From the NCBI RefSeq assembly GCF_040081925.1, contig NZ_JBEBMF010000001.1, positions 1,426,001 through 1,490,000 on the forward strand: DNA of 64,000 nucleotides, read 5' to 3'. Below the pieces are notes generated by a model. That model made no database searches and was not told the origin of the DNA. It worked only from the letters and a program-made list of their open reading frames with translations. A program made the position numbers and the translations under genes. The DNA is from Mesorhizobium_K quangtriensis (GTDB lineage Bacteria; Pseudomonadota; Alphaproteobacteria; Rhizobiales; Rhizobiaceae). Within the stretch, counting starts at the first letter, position 1. The number at the start of each line of letters is the position of its first letter. Below are positions 15,985 through 23,789 of this stretch, piece after piece.

Positions 15985-16611
15985 ATGGCGCAGAACACCA
16001 TCGATCCCGGAAAGCAGAGGTCAAACCGCCTCATCGCGGCGATCTGCCTTGCATTCTTCGGCGGCATGGTCGGCATGGCCTACGCAGCGGTCCCGCTCTA
16101 CGCGATGTTCTGCCAGATCACCGGCTACGGCGGCACCACGCAGCGCGTCGAGCAGTATTCCGACCGCGTGCTCGATCGCGAGATCACCGTTCGCTTTGAC
16201 GCCAATGTCGCCGGCGGCCTGCCGTGGGAATTCAAGCCCACCGAACGCTCAATGACCATGAAGATCGGCGAGACGGCACAGGCCCATTACACGTCCACCA
16301 ACATGTTTTCGGTGCCGACCGCTGGTCGCGCCACCTTCAACGTCACACCAGAAATGGCCGGTGCCTACTTCAACAAGGTCGAGTGCTTCTGCTTCACCGA
16401 CACGACCTTGAAGCCGGGCGAAACGATCGATATGCCTGTCGTCTTCTTTGTCGATCCGGATATCGTGGACGTGCCCGAACTGAAGAACCTGACCACAATC
16501 ACGCTCTCCTACACCTTCTTCCCGATCGAGGCGGAAAAGCCGGTGGCCGCGGCGCCACAGGCAGGCGAGGGCGTAATCGAAACCACCACGGACGACAATC
16601 TCGGGGGATGA
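15985..16611 (+). CDS. ctaG: Cytochrome c oxidase assembly protein CtaG (Cox11)
   Basis: Cox11-type copper chaperone that delivers Cu to the CuB site of subunit I. About 208 residues: a basic N-terminus, one membrane helix (LIAAICLAFFGGMVGMAYAAVP), then a periplasmic immunoglobulin-like domain with the copper-binding CFCF motif in VECFCFTDTTLKPGE. A conserved AMFCQITGYGGTTQ segment follows the helix. I chose ATG 15985 because GAGGA at 15972-15976 is correctly spaced; GTG 15970 and ATG 15976 are alternatives. It is one base from ctaE. Confidence 0.94.
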   Translation: MAQNTIDPGKQRSNRLIAAICLAFFGGMVGMAYAAVPLYAMFCQITGYGGTTQRVEQYSDRVLDREITVRFDANVAGGLPWEFKPTERSMTMKIGETAQAHYTSTNMFSVPTAGRATFNVTPEMAGAYFNKVECFCFTDTTLKPGETIDMPVVFFVDPDIVDVPELKNLTTITLSYTFFPIEAEKPVAAAPQAGEGVIETTTDDNLGG

Positions 16612-16612
16612 C

Positions 16613-17500
16613 ATGGCGGACGCTCACGCTCACGCAAAAAATCACGACTACCATATCATCGATCCGAGCCCGTGGCCGTTCATCGCCGGCATCGGCGCGC
16701 TTGTCATGGCCATTGGCGGCATCGGCTGGATGCAGGATCTCAAGGGCAACGAGTTCCACTTCCTCGGCCTGAACCTCGCCACGCCGTGGGTCTTCTTCAT
16801 CGGTCTGGCCATCATCCTCTACGTGATGTTCGGCTGGTGGTCGGACACCATCCGCGAGGGCCATGAGGGGCATCATACCCGCGTCGTGTCGCTGCACATG
16901 CGCTACGGCATGATCATGTTCATCGCCTCCGAGGTGATGTTCTTCGTCGCGTGGTTCTGGGCTTTCTTCGACGCCAGCCTGTTCCCGGGCGAGGCGGCGC
17001 AGGTCATGCGCGCCGAGTTCACCGGCGGTGTCTGGCCTCCGAAGGGCATCGAGGTCATCGATCCCTTCCACCTGCCGCTCTACAACACGATCATCCTGCT
17101 GCTGTCGGGCACCACGGTCACCTGGGCGCACCACGCGCTCCTGCACAACGACCGCAAGGGCCTGGTCTACGGTCTGGCGCTCACCATCGGTCTCGGCGTT
17201 CTGTTCTCCTTCGTGCAGGCCTACGAATACATCCACGCGCCGTTCAACTTCCACGACTCGATCTACGGCGCGACATTCTTCATGGCGACCGGCTTCCATG
17301 GCTTCCACGTGCTGATCGGCACGATCTTCCTGATCGTCTGCCTGCTGCGCGCCATGGGCGGTGACTTCACGCCGCAGCGTCACTTCGGCTTCGAGGCGGC
17401 CGCCTGGTACTGGCACTTCGTCGACGTGGTCTGGCTGTTCCTCTTTGCCTCCATCTACGTCTGGGGTTCGGCTGGCGCGACGATCGCTGTACATCACTGA
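16613..17500 (+). CDS. ctaE: Cytochrome c oxidase subunit III
   Basis: 295 residues, seven membrane helices, the third core subunit of the aa3 oxidase. The N-terminus (MADAHAHAKNHDYHI) is typical of alphaproteobacterial CtaE, and the lipid-binding and subunit-I contact segments MFIASEVMFFVAWFWAFFD and WYWHFVDVVWLFLF are present. ATG 16613 follows GGGGGATGAC. It ends the oxidase block; a strong terminator follows at 17566. Confidence 0.96.
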   Translation: MADAHAHAKNHDYHIIDPSPWPFIAGIGALVMAIGGIGWMQDLKGNEFHFLGLNLATPWVFFIGLAIILYVMFGWWSDTIREGHEGHHTRVVSLHMRYGMIMFIASEVMFFVAWFWAFFDASLFPGEAAQVMRAEFTGGVWPPKGIEVIDPFHLPLYNTIILLLSGTTVTWAHHALLHNDRKGLVYGLALTIGLGVLFSFVQAYEYIHAPFNFHDSIYGATFFMATGFHGFHVLIGTIFLIVCLLRAMGGDFTPQRHFGFEAAAWYWHFVDVVWLFLFASIYVWGSAGATIAVHH

Positions 17501-17565
17501 TGGCTGTGGTCCGGCGCGGCCGGAAGTCGACAGACTTTCGAACCGGACCATCGAACTGAAACCCA

Positions 17566-17595
17566 GTCGGCCGCGGCAACGCGGTCGACTTTTTT
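17566..17595 (+). terminator. Rho-independent terminator of the cox operon
   Basis: Ten-base stem GTCGGCCGCG / CGCGGTCGAC (one G-T pair) closed by a GCAA tetraloop and followed directly by six T. It lies 65 bases past the ctaE stop and is the clearest intrinsic terminator in the window. Confidence 0.85.
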
Positions 17596-17654
17596 ATGTC
17601 CGGATCGTCCTGCAAGATGGCGTCACGGCTTTGGGGCAGGGGCATCGTTTCGCG

Positions 17655-18044
17655 GTGATCGCAACGAACGACAATGAAGGCAGGTTTCCGCCGGTCGAAC
17701 CGATCGCAGCGGGCCTGAAAGGCTGCTGCCCGCGCTGCGGTAGGGGCAGGCTTTTCTCGGGGCTGCTCAAGCTCGCGCCAAGCTGCGACAATTGCGGCCT
17801 CGACTATTCCTTCGCCGATGCGGGCGATGGCCCGGCCGTGTTCGTCATCCTCGTCGTCGGTTTCGTTGTCGTCGGCCTCGCGCTGTGGGCAGAGGTGTCG
17901 TTCAATCCGCCGCTCTGGCTGCATTTTCTTCTTTGGATTCCGCTGACGGTGGGCCTCAGCCTTAGCGCGTTGCGGCTGGTCAAGGGCGTGCTCGTCACCT
18001 TGCAATACGCCAACAAGGCGGCCGAGGGCAGGCTCGACCGATGA
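17655..18044 (+). CDS. DUF983 family membrane protein
   Basis: 129 residues. The N-terminus holds two zinc-ribbon-like cysteine pairs, CCPRCGRGRLF and SCDNCGLDY, followed by two membrane helices (about 62-84 and 88-110). DUF983 proteins are regularly found beside cox and SURF1 genes in alphaproteobacteria and are presumed to assist oxidase biogenesis, but no biochemical role is established. I chose GTG 17655 because residues upstream are not family-like; TTG 17631 is possible. Its stop overlaps the SURF1 start by four bases (ATGA). Confidence 0.8.
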   Translation: MIATNDNEGRFPPVEPIAAGLKGCCPRCGRGRLFSGLLKLAPSCDNCGLDYSFADAGDGPAVFVILVVGFVVVGLALWAEVSFNPPLWLHFLLWIPLTVGLSLSALRLVKGVLVTLQYANKAAEGRLDR

Positions 18045-18805
18045 CGGCCGACCTGTCGCCTTCACCTGTGCGCTTCCCTTGGTTTGCGGCGATACTCGGG
18101 CTTCTGGCCATCGGCGCGCTGATTGCGCTCGGAACCTGGCAGGTCCAGCGCCTGCACTGGAAGGAAGGGCTGCTCGCCTCCATCGAACAGCGGACGCATT
18201 CCGCACCTCTCCCGCTTGCCGAGGTCGAGACGCTCTACAGGACTTCGGGCGACGTGGACTACATTCCCGTCACTGCGACAGGCGTGTTCCATCATGCCGG
18301 CGAACGCCATTTCCTCGCCACCTGGCAGGGGCAGTCCGGCTTCTACGTCTATACGCCTTTCGAGGTGGCCGGCGGTGGTCTGATCTTCATCAACAGGGGT
18401 TTCGTCCCCTACGACCGGAAGAGCGCTGCCACCCGCCCGGAGGGTCAGGTCGAAGGCGAGGTCACCATATCCGGCCTCGCTCGCAACCCGCTGGAGGGGA
18501 AGCCGTCCTGGATCCTGCCCAACAACGATCCGGACAAGAATGTCTTCTACTGGAAGGATCGCGACGGCATGGCGCGCAGCGCCGGCCTGCGTTCGGCCGA
18601 AAGGATCGTTCCTTTCTTCATCGACGCCGACGCCACCCCCAATCCCGGCGGCCTGCCGGCCGGCGGCGTCACGTTGATCGACATGCCCAACAACCACTTG
18701 CAATACGCCGTCACATGGTACGGCCTTGCGCTGGCGCTCATCGGCGTGATGGGCGTCTGGTTCTGGAAGCGGCATTCGCAGGCACCCTCTGCTTCGTCAT
18801 CCTAG
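18041..18805 (+). CDS. SURF1 family oxidase assembly protein
   Basis: 254 residues with two membrane helices, one near residues 10-31 (GLLAIGALIALGTWQVQRL) and one near the C-terminus (YAVTWYGLALALIGVMGVWFW), joined by a periplasmic domain. This is the SURF1/Shy1 layout; the protein helps insert heme a into CtaD. The WQVQRLHWK, INRGFVPYD and NNHLQYAVTWY motifs are conserved. It is coupled to the DUF983 gene. Its TAG stop lies inside an intergenic palindromic repeat that begins at 18799, so the last residues may derive from that repeat. Confidence 0.92.
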   Translation: MTADLSPSPVRFPWFAAILGLLAIGALIALGTWQVQRLHWKEGLLASIEQRTHSAPLPLAEVETLYRTSGDVDYIPVTATGVFHHAGERHFLATWQGQSGFYVYTPFEVAGGGLIFINRGFVPYDRKSAATRPEGQVEGEVTISGLARNPLEGKPSWILPNNDPDKNVFYWKDRDGMARSAGLRSAERIVPFFIDADATPNPGGLPAGGVTLIDMPNNHLQYAVTWYGLALALIGVMGVWFWKRHSQAPSASSS

Positions 18806-18830
18806 GGCAAGCGCAGCGCGACCCTAGGAT
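18799..18830. repeat. Palindromic intergenic repeat after SURF1
   Basis: Nine-base inverted repeat ATCCTAGGG / CCCTAGGAT with a GC-rich 14-base spacer. Its left arm includes the SURF1 stop codon. It resembles the ATCCTAGGG-type palindromes that recur between genes in rhizobial genomes. Confidence 0.65.
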
Positions 18831-18878
18831 TCAGACCATGACCTCTGCGCAGTACGCCTGAGTGGTGCAGAACCGGCA

Positions 18879-18911
18879 CCCTCCCTTCTCCCCTTCAGGG
18901 AGAAGGGAGGG
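18879..18911. repeat. REP-like hairpin upstream of ispH
   Basis: Perfect 14-base inverted repeat CCCTCCCTTCTCCC / GGGAGAAGGGAGGG around a five-base loop. The CTTCTCCC...GGGAGAAGG form is typical of short rhizobial intergenic repeats. It lies between SURF1 and ispH and may also affect transcript ends. Confidence 0.7.
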
Positions 18912-19051
18912 GGTTAGCGCCCTTGCGGAGGGCCATCCGCCGGCAGGCGGCGAAACGGCCCGCAAGCGAAAGCGACCATCCCCGTGAGTGAAAATTTGAA
19001 AAACCACCCTTCCCCTTGACAGGCCATACCCCCCGACGCCATGTCGGCAGC

Positions 19052-20056
19052 ATGCTCGATCGCCCGACAAAACCGCCGCTGACCATCCGGCTCTGCCAGC
19101 CGCGCGGGTTTTGCGCAGGTGTCGACCGCGCTATCCAGATCGTCGTTCTGGCGCTGAAGAAATACGGCGCGCCGGTCTATGTCCGCCACGAAATCGTGCA
19201 CAACCGCTACGTGGTCGAGGGCCTGCAGAACCTCGGCGCGGTCTTCATAGAGGAACTGTCGGAAATCCCGCCCGAGCACCATCAGAGCCCGGTCGTCTTT
19301 TCCGCGCACGGCGTGCCGAAATCCGTGCCGGCAGATGCCCAGGCGCGCAATCTCTTCTATCTCGACGCGACCTGTCCGCTGGTGTCGAAAGTCCACAAGC
19401 AGGCGATGCGCCACCAGCGTCTTGGCCGCCACGTGGTGTTGATCGGCCATGCCGGCCACCCCGAAGTCATCGGCACGATGGGGCAACTGCCCGATGGAGC
19501 CGTGACGCTGGTCGAAAGCGAGGAGGATGTGCGCCGCCTCACACCTGCCGACCCGTCAGCCCTCGGCTTCGTCACCCAGACCACGCTCTCGGTCGAGGAC
19601 ACTGCCGGCGTGATCAGGGCGCTCGAGGAAAAATTCCCGCTGATCCAGGCGTCCGCAGCCGAGTCGATCTGCTACGCAACCACCAACCGACAGGAGGCGG
19701 TCAAGGAAACCGCTTCCGGGGCTGATCTTTTCCTCGTCGTCGGCGCGCCCAACTCGTCCAATTCCATGCGACTGGTCGAGGTGGCCGAACGTGCGGGAGC
19801 CCGGATGTCGCTGCTGGTCCAGCGCGCCTCGGACATTCCGTGGGAGAAGATCGGCGAGATCGGCACGCTCGGCCTGTCGGCCGGCGCGTCCGCACCCGAG
19901 ATCATCGTCGATGAGATCATAAATTCCTTCCGCGAGCGCTTCGACGTCACCGTCGATCTCGCCATCACCGCCACCGAGACCGAGAACTTCCCGGTCATGC
20001 GCGCGCTGCGCGACGTCGAACTCACCCGGGCCGACATGGCCTTCGTCAACGGCTGA
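19052..20056 (+). CDS. ispH: 4-hydroxy-3-methylbut-2-enyl diphosphate reductase
   Basis: 334-residue IspH (LytB), the last MEP-pathway enzyme, reducing HMBPP to IPP and DMAPP with a 4Fe-4S cluster. The three cluster cysteines sit in CQPRGFCAGV, DATCPLVSKVH and ESICYATTNRQ. The HGVP motif and the catalytic Glu region are present. I chose ATG 19052; the longer reading from TTG 19016 adds residues not seen in the family, and that TTGACA could instead be a promoter -35 box. Followed by thrB after 14 bases. Confidence 0.95.
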   Translation: MLDRPTKPPLTIRLCQPRGFCAGVDRAIQIVVLALKKYGAPVYVRHEIVHNRYVVEGLQNLGAVFIEELSEIPPEHHQSPVVFSAHGVPKSVPADAQARNLFYLDATCPLVSKVHKQAMRHQRLGRHVVLIGHAGHPEVIGTMGQLPDGAVTLVESEEDVRRLTPADPSALGFVTQTTLSVEDTAGVIRALEEKFPLIQASAAESICYATTNRQEAVKETASGADLFLVVGAPNSSNSMRLVEVAERAGARMSLLVQRASDIPWEKIGEIGTLGLSAGASAPEIIVDEIINSFRERFDVTVDLAITATETENFPVMRALRDVELTRADMAFVNG

Positions 20057-20070
20057 CCGGTCCACATCCC

Positions 20071-21033
20071 ATGGCAGTCTACACCGACGTTTCCGAAAGC
20101 GAACTGGAAGCCTTCCTGTTGGAATATCCGGTTGGCAGGCTGCTGTCCTACAAGGGCATCGCCGAGGGCTCCGAGAACTCGAACTTCCTTCTGCACACGT
20201 CGGAGGGGTCGTTTATCCTGACCCTCTACGAAAAGCGGGTCGACGCGGCCGACTTGCCGTTTTTCCTCGGCCTGATGCACCATCTGGCGGGCAAGGGCAT
20301 CTCGTGCCCGTTGCCGGTCGAGCGCCACGACGGTCAGTTGTGCGGCACCTTGGCCGGCCGCCCGGCCGCCATCATCACCTTCCTCGAAGGCATGTGGATG
20401 CGTCGTCCGACCGTCGGGCAATGCCGCGAGGTCGGCGCCGCGCTTGCCGGGCTTCATGTCGCCGGCATGGACTTTGAACTCCGCCGGTCGAACGCGCTCG
20501 CCATCGATGGCTGGCGGCAGCTCTGGGCTGCGTCGCGCGATCGTGCCGACGAGGTCGAGAAGGGTCTTGCAGCCGAGGTGGATGCCGATTTCGCGCTGTT
20601 CGACCGGGAATGGCCGAAAGACCTGCCGTCCGGCGTCATCCACGCCGACCTGTTCCCGGACAACGTTTTTTTCCTCGGCGAGAGGCTTTCGGGGCTGATC
20701 GATTTCTATTTCGCCTGCAACGATTTTTATGCCTACGACGTCGCCACCTGCCTGAACGCCTGGTGCTTCGAGAAGGATTTTTCCTTCAACCTGACCAAGA
20801 GCAGGGCACTGCTTTCCGGCTATCAGAGCGTCCGTCCGCTCTCGGAGGCGGAGAAGGCGGCGATGCCGCTCCTGGCGCGCGGTTCCGCGCTACGCTTCAT
20901 GCTGACGCGCCTTTACGACTGGCTGACCATTCCCGACGGCGCGCTCGTCCAGAAGCGCGACCCGCTCGAATATATCCGCCGCCTGCGCTTCCACCGCGCG
21001 GTCCGGTCGCCACCGGAGTACGGACTTGGCTGA
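20071..21033 (+). CDS. thrB: Homoserine kinase (aminoglycoside-phosphotransferase fold)
   Basis: 320 residues; phosphorylates L-homoserine for threonine synthesis. This is the alphaproteobacterial ThrB with the APH/choline-kinase fold, not the GHMP type of enterobacteria. The N-lobe has ENSNFLL and FILTLYEKR, the latter holding the ATP-binding Lys; the catalytic loop is HADLFPDNVFF near residue 190, followed by IDFYFACNDF as the metal-binding Asp segment. The partner thrC is at 28.6-30.0 kb on the other strand. The stop overlaps the rnhA start region. Confidence 0.93.
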   Translation: MAVYTDVSESELEAFLLEYPVGRLLSYKGIAEGSENSNFLLHTSEGSFILTLYEKRVDAADLPFFLGLMHHLAGKGISCPLPVERHDGQLCGTLAGRPAAIITFLEGMWMRRPTVGQCREVGAALAGLHVAGMDFELRRSNALAIDGWRQLWAASRDRADEVEKGLAAEVDADFALFDREWPKDLPSGVIHADLFPDNVFFLGERLSGLIDFYFACNDFYAYDVATCLNAWCFEKDFSFNLTKSRALLSGYQSVRPLSEAEKAAMPLLARGSALRFMLTRLYDWLTIPDGALVQKRDPLEYIRRLRFHRAVRSPPEYGLG

Positions 21034-21625
21034 CATGAAGACCGTAGAGATTTTCACCGACGGCGCGTGCTCGGGCAATCCCGGTCCCGGCGGCTGGGGC
21101 GCCATCCTTCGCTTCAACGGCACCACCAAGGAACTGTCCGGAGGCGAGGCGGTCACCACCAACAACCGCATGGAACTCATGGCCGCCATCTCGGCGCTGA
21201 ACGCACTGAAAGAACCGTGCGAGGTGCTGCTTCACACTGACAGCAAATATGTGATGGACGGCATTTCCAGCTGGATTCACGGCTGGAAGCGCAACGGCTG
21301 GAAAACGGCTGACAAGAAGCCGGTGAAGAACGGCGAGCTCTGGCAGGCTCTCGACGAGGCAAACCGCCGCCACAAGGTCAAATGGCACTGGGTGAAGGGC
21401 CACGCCGGCCACGCCGAGAACGAGCGCGCCGACGAACTCGCGCGCGAAGGCATGGCGCCATTCAAGACCAAGCAGCGCCCATTCACCACCCCGTCAGCGG
21501 GGGAGATGTCGGCGAAGCCGACAGAGGGGGGGCGGGCGCATCGTGCGCCGGCGGCCTCGCCGAAGGCCACCTCAAACGCAAAACCAGCGAAGCCGAGGCC
21601 CCGCCGGTCCACGCAAAGCTATTAG
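21026..21625 (+). CDS. rnhA: Ribonuclease HI with an unusual C-terminal tail
   Basis: Cleaves RNA in RNA-DNA hybrids. The 150-residue core is complete, with active-site Asp12, Glu50, Asp72, His126 and Asp136 when counted from TTG 21026. ATG 21035 (MKTVEIFTDG) is an equally good family start but is far from the GGAG site that precedes 21026. The core is followed by about 50 extra residues, Pro/Ala/Lys/Arg-rich and low in complexity. Bases 21489-21530, coding roughly residues 155-168, are a palindromic intergenic repeat, so the original stop was probably lost or displaced by repeat insertion. The core should still be active. Confidence 0.93.
   Translation: MADMKTVEIFTDGACSGNPGPGGWGAILRFNGTTKELSGGEAVTTNNRMELMAAISALNALKEPCEVLLHTDSKYVMDGISSWIHGWKRNGWKTADKKPVKNGELWQALDEANRRHKVKWHWVKGHAGHAENERADELAREGMAPFKTKQRPFTTPSAGEMSAKPTEGGRAHRAPAASPKATSNAKPAKPRPRRSTQSY
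21489..21530. repeat. Palindromic repeat inside the 3' end of rnhA
   Basis: CCCCGTCAGCGGGGGAGATG is followed by TGTCGGC-GAA-GCCGACA (21508-21524) and a G-run. The TGTCGGC/GCCGACA hairpin flanked by CCCC and GGGG resembles a common intergenic palindrome of Mesorhizobium-type genomes, here read as protein. Confidence 0.6.
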
Positions 21626-21634
21626 AGCTTATTC

Positions 21635-22117
21635 TCAGAGCAACTCGAGAATTTTCGCCGCGCCGGATTCACTGACGCCCGGCTGTGTCTCGACGTTGAT
21701 CGACTTGACCACGCCGTCCTCCGCGATCATCGAAAAGCGCTTGTTGCGCAGGCCCATGCCGTTGGCGGACAGATCGAGGCCGAGTCCAGTTGCCTTGGCA
21801 AAATCGCCGCTGCCGTCTGCGAGGAAAAGGATCTTGCCTTCGCCGCCGCTGAACCGCGCCCAAGCGCCCATCACAAAGGCGTCGTTGGTGGAAATGACCG
21901 CAATTGTATCCACGCCGCGCGCCTTTATGGCATCATGGTTTTCGAGGTAGCCCGGAAGGTGGTTGTTGCTGCAGGTCGGCGTAAAGGCGCCCGGTACGCC
22001 GAACAGGACGACTTTCTTGCCGGCGAAGACGTCGGCGGTGGTCAGTTCCTTCGGCCCGTCCTCTGTCAGCGTCTTGAACTTGGCGTCGGGCAGTTTCTCA
22101 CCAACGGCGATGGTCAT
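21635..22117 (-). CDS. Peroxiredoxin (Prx5/AhpE-like, glutaredoxin-dependent type)
   Basis: 160 residues from ATG 22117, with GGAG ten bases upstream. Reduces hydrogen peroxide and alkyl hydroperoxides. The peroxidatic cysteine is Cys49 in VPGAFTPTCS, the Prx5 signature, and the NDAFVMGAW segment further on is also typical. Only one catalytic cysteine is obvious, so it probably uses glutathione/glutaredoxin for recycling. It converges on rnhA with a nine-base gap. The DsbD-alpha-like gene lies 91 bases upstream on the same strand. Confidence 0.92.
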   Translation of the reverse strand: MTIAVGEKLPDAKFKTLTEDGPKELTTADVFAGKKVVLFGVPGAFTPTCSNNHLPGYLENHDAIKARGVDTIAVISTNDAFVMGAWARFSGGEGKILFLADGSGDFAKATGLGLDLSANGMGLRNKRFSMIAEDGVVKSINVETQPGVSESGAAKILELL

Positions 22118-22208
22118 CAAAATGTACTCCGGATGTTCAGGTCGCCAGACAGTTAGCCGCTTGTCGCGCGGTCGGCAACCGGCACCGGTCGCCTCCGACT
22201 GGACCAAC

Positions 22209-23012
22209 TCAGAAATAGGGCAGCAGGCCGTCCACGGCGCCTTCGTCGGTCACCAGCGTGTAGTGAAGTCCCGCACCCGTGGCCTTGTGGGCCGGAGCGG
22301 TGACATCGACGGAAAAGAACGTCTTGCCGTCCTTCTCAACGCGTTCTGGGGTGGACAAGGAGTACCCCTCGTCAGCGGCGATGAAGAGTTCTGCGCTCTG
22401 GGGACTGCCCGGAAAGCGTGCTTCCAGAAGCACAGTCTTCGACCCGGCCTCACTGATGACCTCGACCCCGAATTCCTGGTTTGCGGGCGGCGGTATTTTT
22501 GCGAAAGCCCGAGCCACCGCCAGAGCGTCGCCCGGCTTGTCCGGATCGCTGGCCGGATCGATCTTGAACGTCGTCTGGACGGGCACGCAGATGGTCTCGC
22601 AAACGCCGAGGAAGACGTTGGCATCGATCGTCGAAGGTGTTGCGGGATCACGCAGCGTGAACGTCACCGGCAGGCGTACCGGATAGTCGTAACCGGCCCA
22701 CTGAAAGTCACCCTCGTCATGCCGTTGCGGGGCAGGGAACTCGAACTTGGCGCTCGCAAAGCCGGGATCGGCGGAGACGTCGATCGTGGGCGGCACGCCG
22801 GCATCGCCGGGGTCGCGCCAATACGTTTTCCAGCCCGGCTTCAGCTCGATATCGAGGACACCCCTCAATAGCCCTTCCGCATCGGGCGCTCCGGCCGTGA
22901 CAAGCCTGATGCGCGCGCCTTCCATCTCGAACCATTCGCTGGACGAGGCAAGCACCACGCTGACGGTCGGGAATACGAACGCCAGCGTTACCGGGAGGAG
23001 GAGCAGTTTCAT
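22209..23012 (-). CDS. Periplasmic DsbD-alpha-domain-like protein
   Basis: 267 residues from ATG 23012; the longer frame to 23075 precedes the signal peptide. Residues 1-24 are a signal peptide. The rest matches the N-terminal domain of DsbD/ScsB-type thiol reductases: LKPGWKTYWRDPGDAGVPP, YDYPVRLPV, and a GVCETICVPV segment holding a cysteine pair. Unlike full DsbD, it lacks the eight-helix membrane domain and the thioredoxin-like C-terminal domain, so it must take electrons from another protein or work as a chaperone or sensor. It starts 138 bases from yqgE on the other strand. Confidence 0.82.
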   Translation of the reverse strand: MKLLLLPVTLAFVFPTVSVVLASSSEWFEMEGARIRLVTAGAPDAEGLLRGVLDIELKPGWKTYWRDPGDAGVPPTIDVSADPGFASAKFEFPAPQRHDEGDFQWAGYDYPVRLPVTFTLRDPATPSTIDANVFLGVCETICVPVQTTFKIDPASDPDKPGDALAVARAFAKIPPPANQEFGVEVISEAGSKTVLLEARFPGSPQSAELFIAADEGYSLSTPERVEKDGKTFFSVDVTAPAHKATGAGLHYTLVTDEGAVDGLLPYF

Positions 23013-23150
23013 AGCGCGAGATTTGAACCTGAAAAGTGGCCCCTGCAACGACGTTCGGTCCGGCATGGGCATCATAATTGCGTGAGTTTGGAGAGGTTTT
23101 ACGCCAACCGCCGTCTTTCAAGCGAGGGAAAAACGGGTTACCTTCGCCGC

Positions 23151-23756
23151 ATGGACCTTATACGGCACAAGAAGCACGCTGTCCGGGGGTTCCTGGACGA
23201 TCAATTCCTCATCGCCATGCCTGGCATGAAGGACGACCGGTTCGCTCGCTCCGTCATCTATATCTGCGCCCACAGCGACGAAGGCGCGATGGGCCTGATT
23301 ATCAATCAGGCCCAGCAGATGCAGTTTCCCGACCTTCTCGTCCAACTCGGCATCATGGACGAGCAGGAGGTGATCCGCCTGCCGCGCAAGGCGCGCGACT
23401 TTGTCGTGCGCAATGGCGGCCCGGTGGATCGCAGCCGCGGTTTCGTCCTGCACTCGGGCGACTATACGGTCGAGTCCTCGCTTCCCGTCTCGGACGATAT
23501 CTGCCTGACGGCGACCGTCGATATCCTGCGCGCCATCTCGGCAGGGCGGGGCCCGCAACGCGCGCTGATGGCGCTTGGCTACTCAGGCTGGGGCGCAGGG
23601 CAGCTTGAAACGGAGATCGCGGAAAACGGCTGGCTGACCTGCCCGGCGACGCCCGACCTGCTGTTCGACGGCGACATCGATCGCAAATACGACCGCATCC
23701 TTGCGTCCATCGGCATCGACCCAGCCCACCTCAGCATGACCGCCGGCCACGCCTGA
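23151..23756 (+). CDS. YqgE/AlgH family protein (UPF0301)
   Basis: 201 residues from ATG 23151; the frame is open from 23082 but the upstream residues are not family-like. Contains the YqgE landmarks FLIAMPGMKDDRFARSVIYIC, split here as FLIAMPGM and FARSVIYICAHSDEGAMG, then GGPVDRSRGFVLHS and ALGYSGWGAGQLE. The role is unclear: AlgH was linked to alginate regulation in Pseudomonas, but the fold is widespread and its function elsewhere is unknown. It converges on the signalling protein gene with a 33-base gap. Confidence 0.9.
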   Translation: MDLIRHKKHAVRGFLDDQFLIAMPGMKDDRFARSVIYICAHSDEGAMGLIINQAQQMQFPDLLVQLGIMDEQEVIRLPRKARDFVVRNGGPVDRSRGFVLHSGDYTVESSLPVSDDICLTATVDILRAISAGRGPQRALMALGYSGWGAGQLETEIAENGWLTCPATPDLLFDGDIDRKYDRILASIGIDPAHLSMTAGHA

Positions 23757-23789
23757 CTTCGATAAGAGGATTGCTCTGAAAGGCCGACT

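Noticed and set aside
19016..19045. TTG 19016 as the ispH start
   Set aside because: The extra 12 residues are not family-like. TTGACA here may be a -35 box, but no clear -10 follows at the right spacing, so I did not call a promoter.
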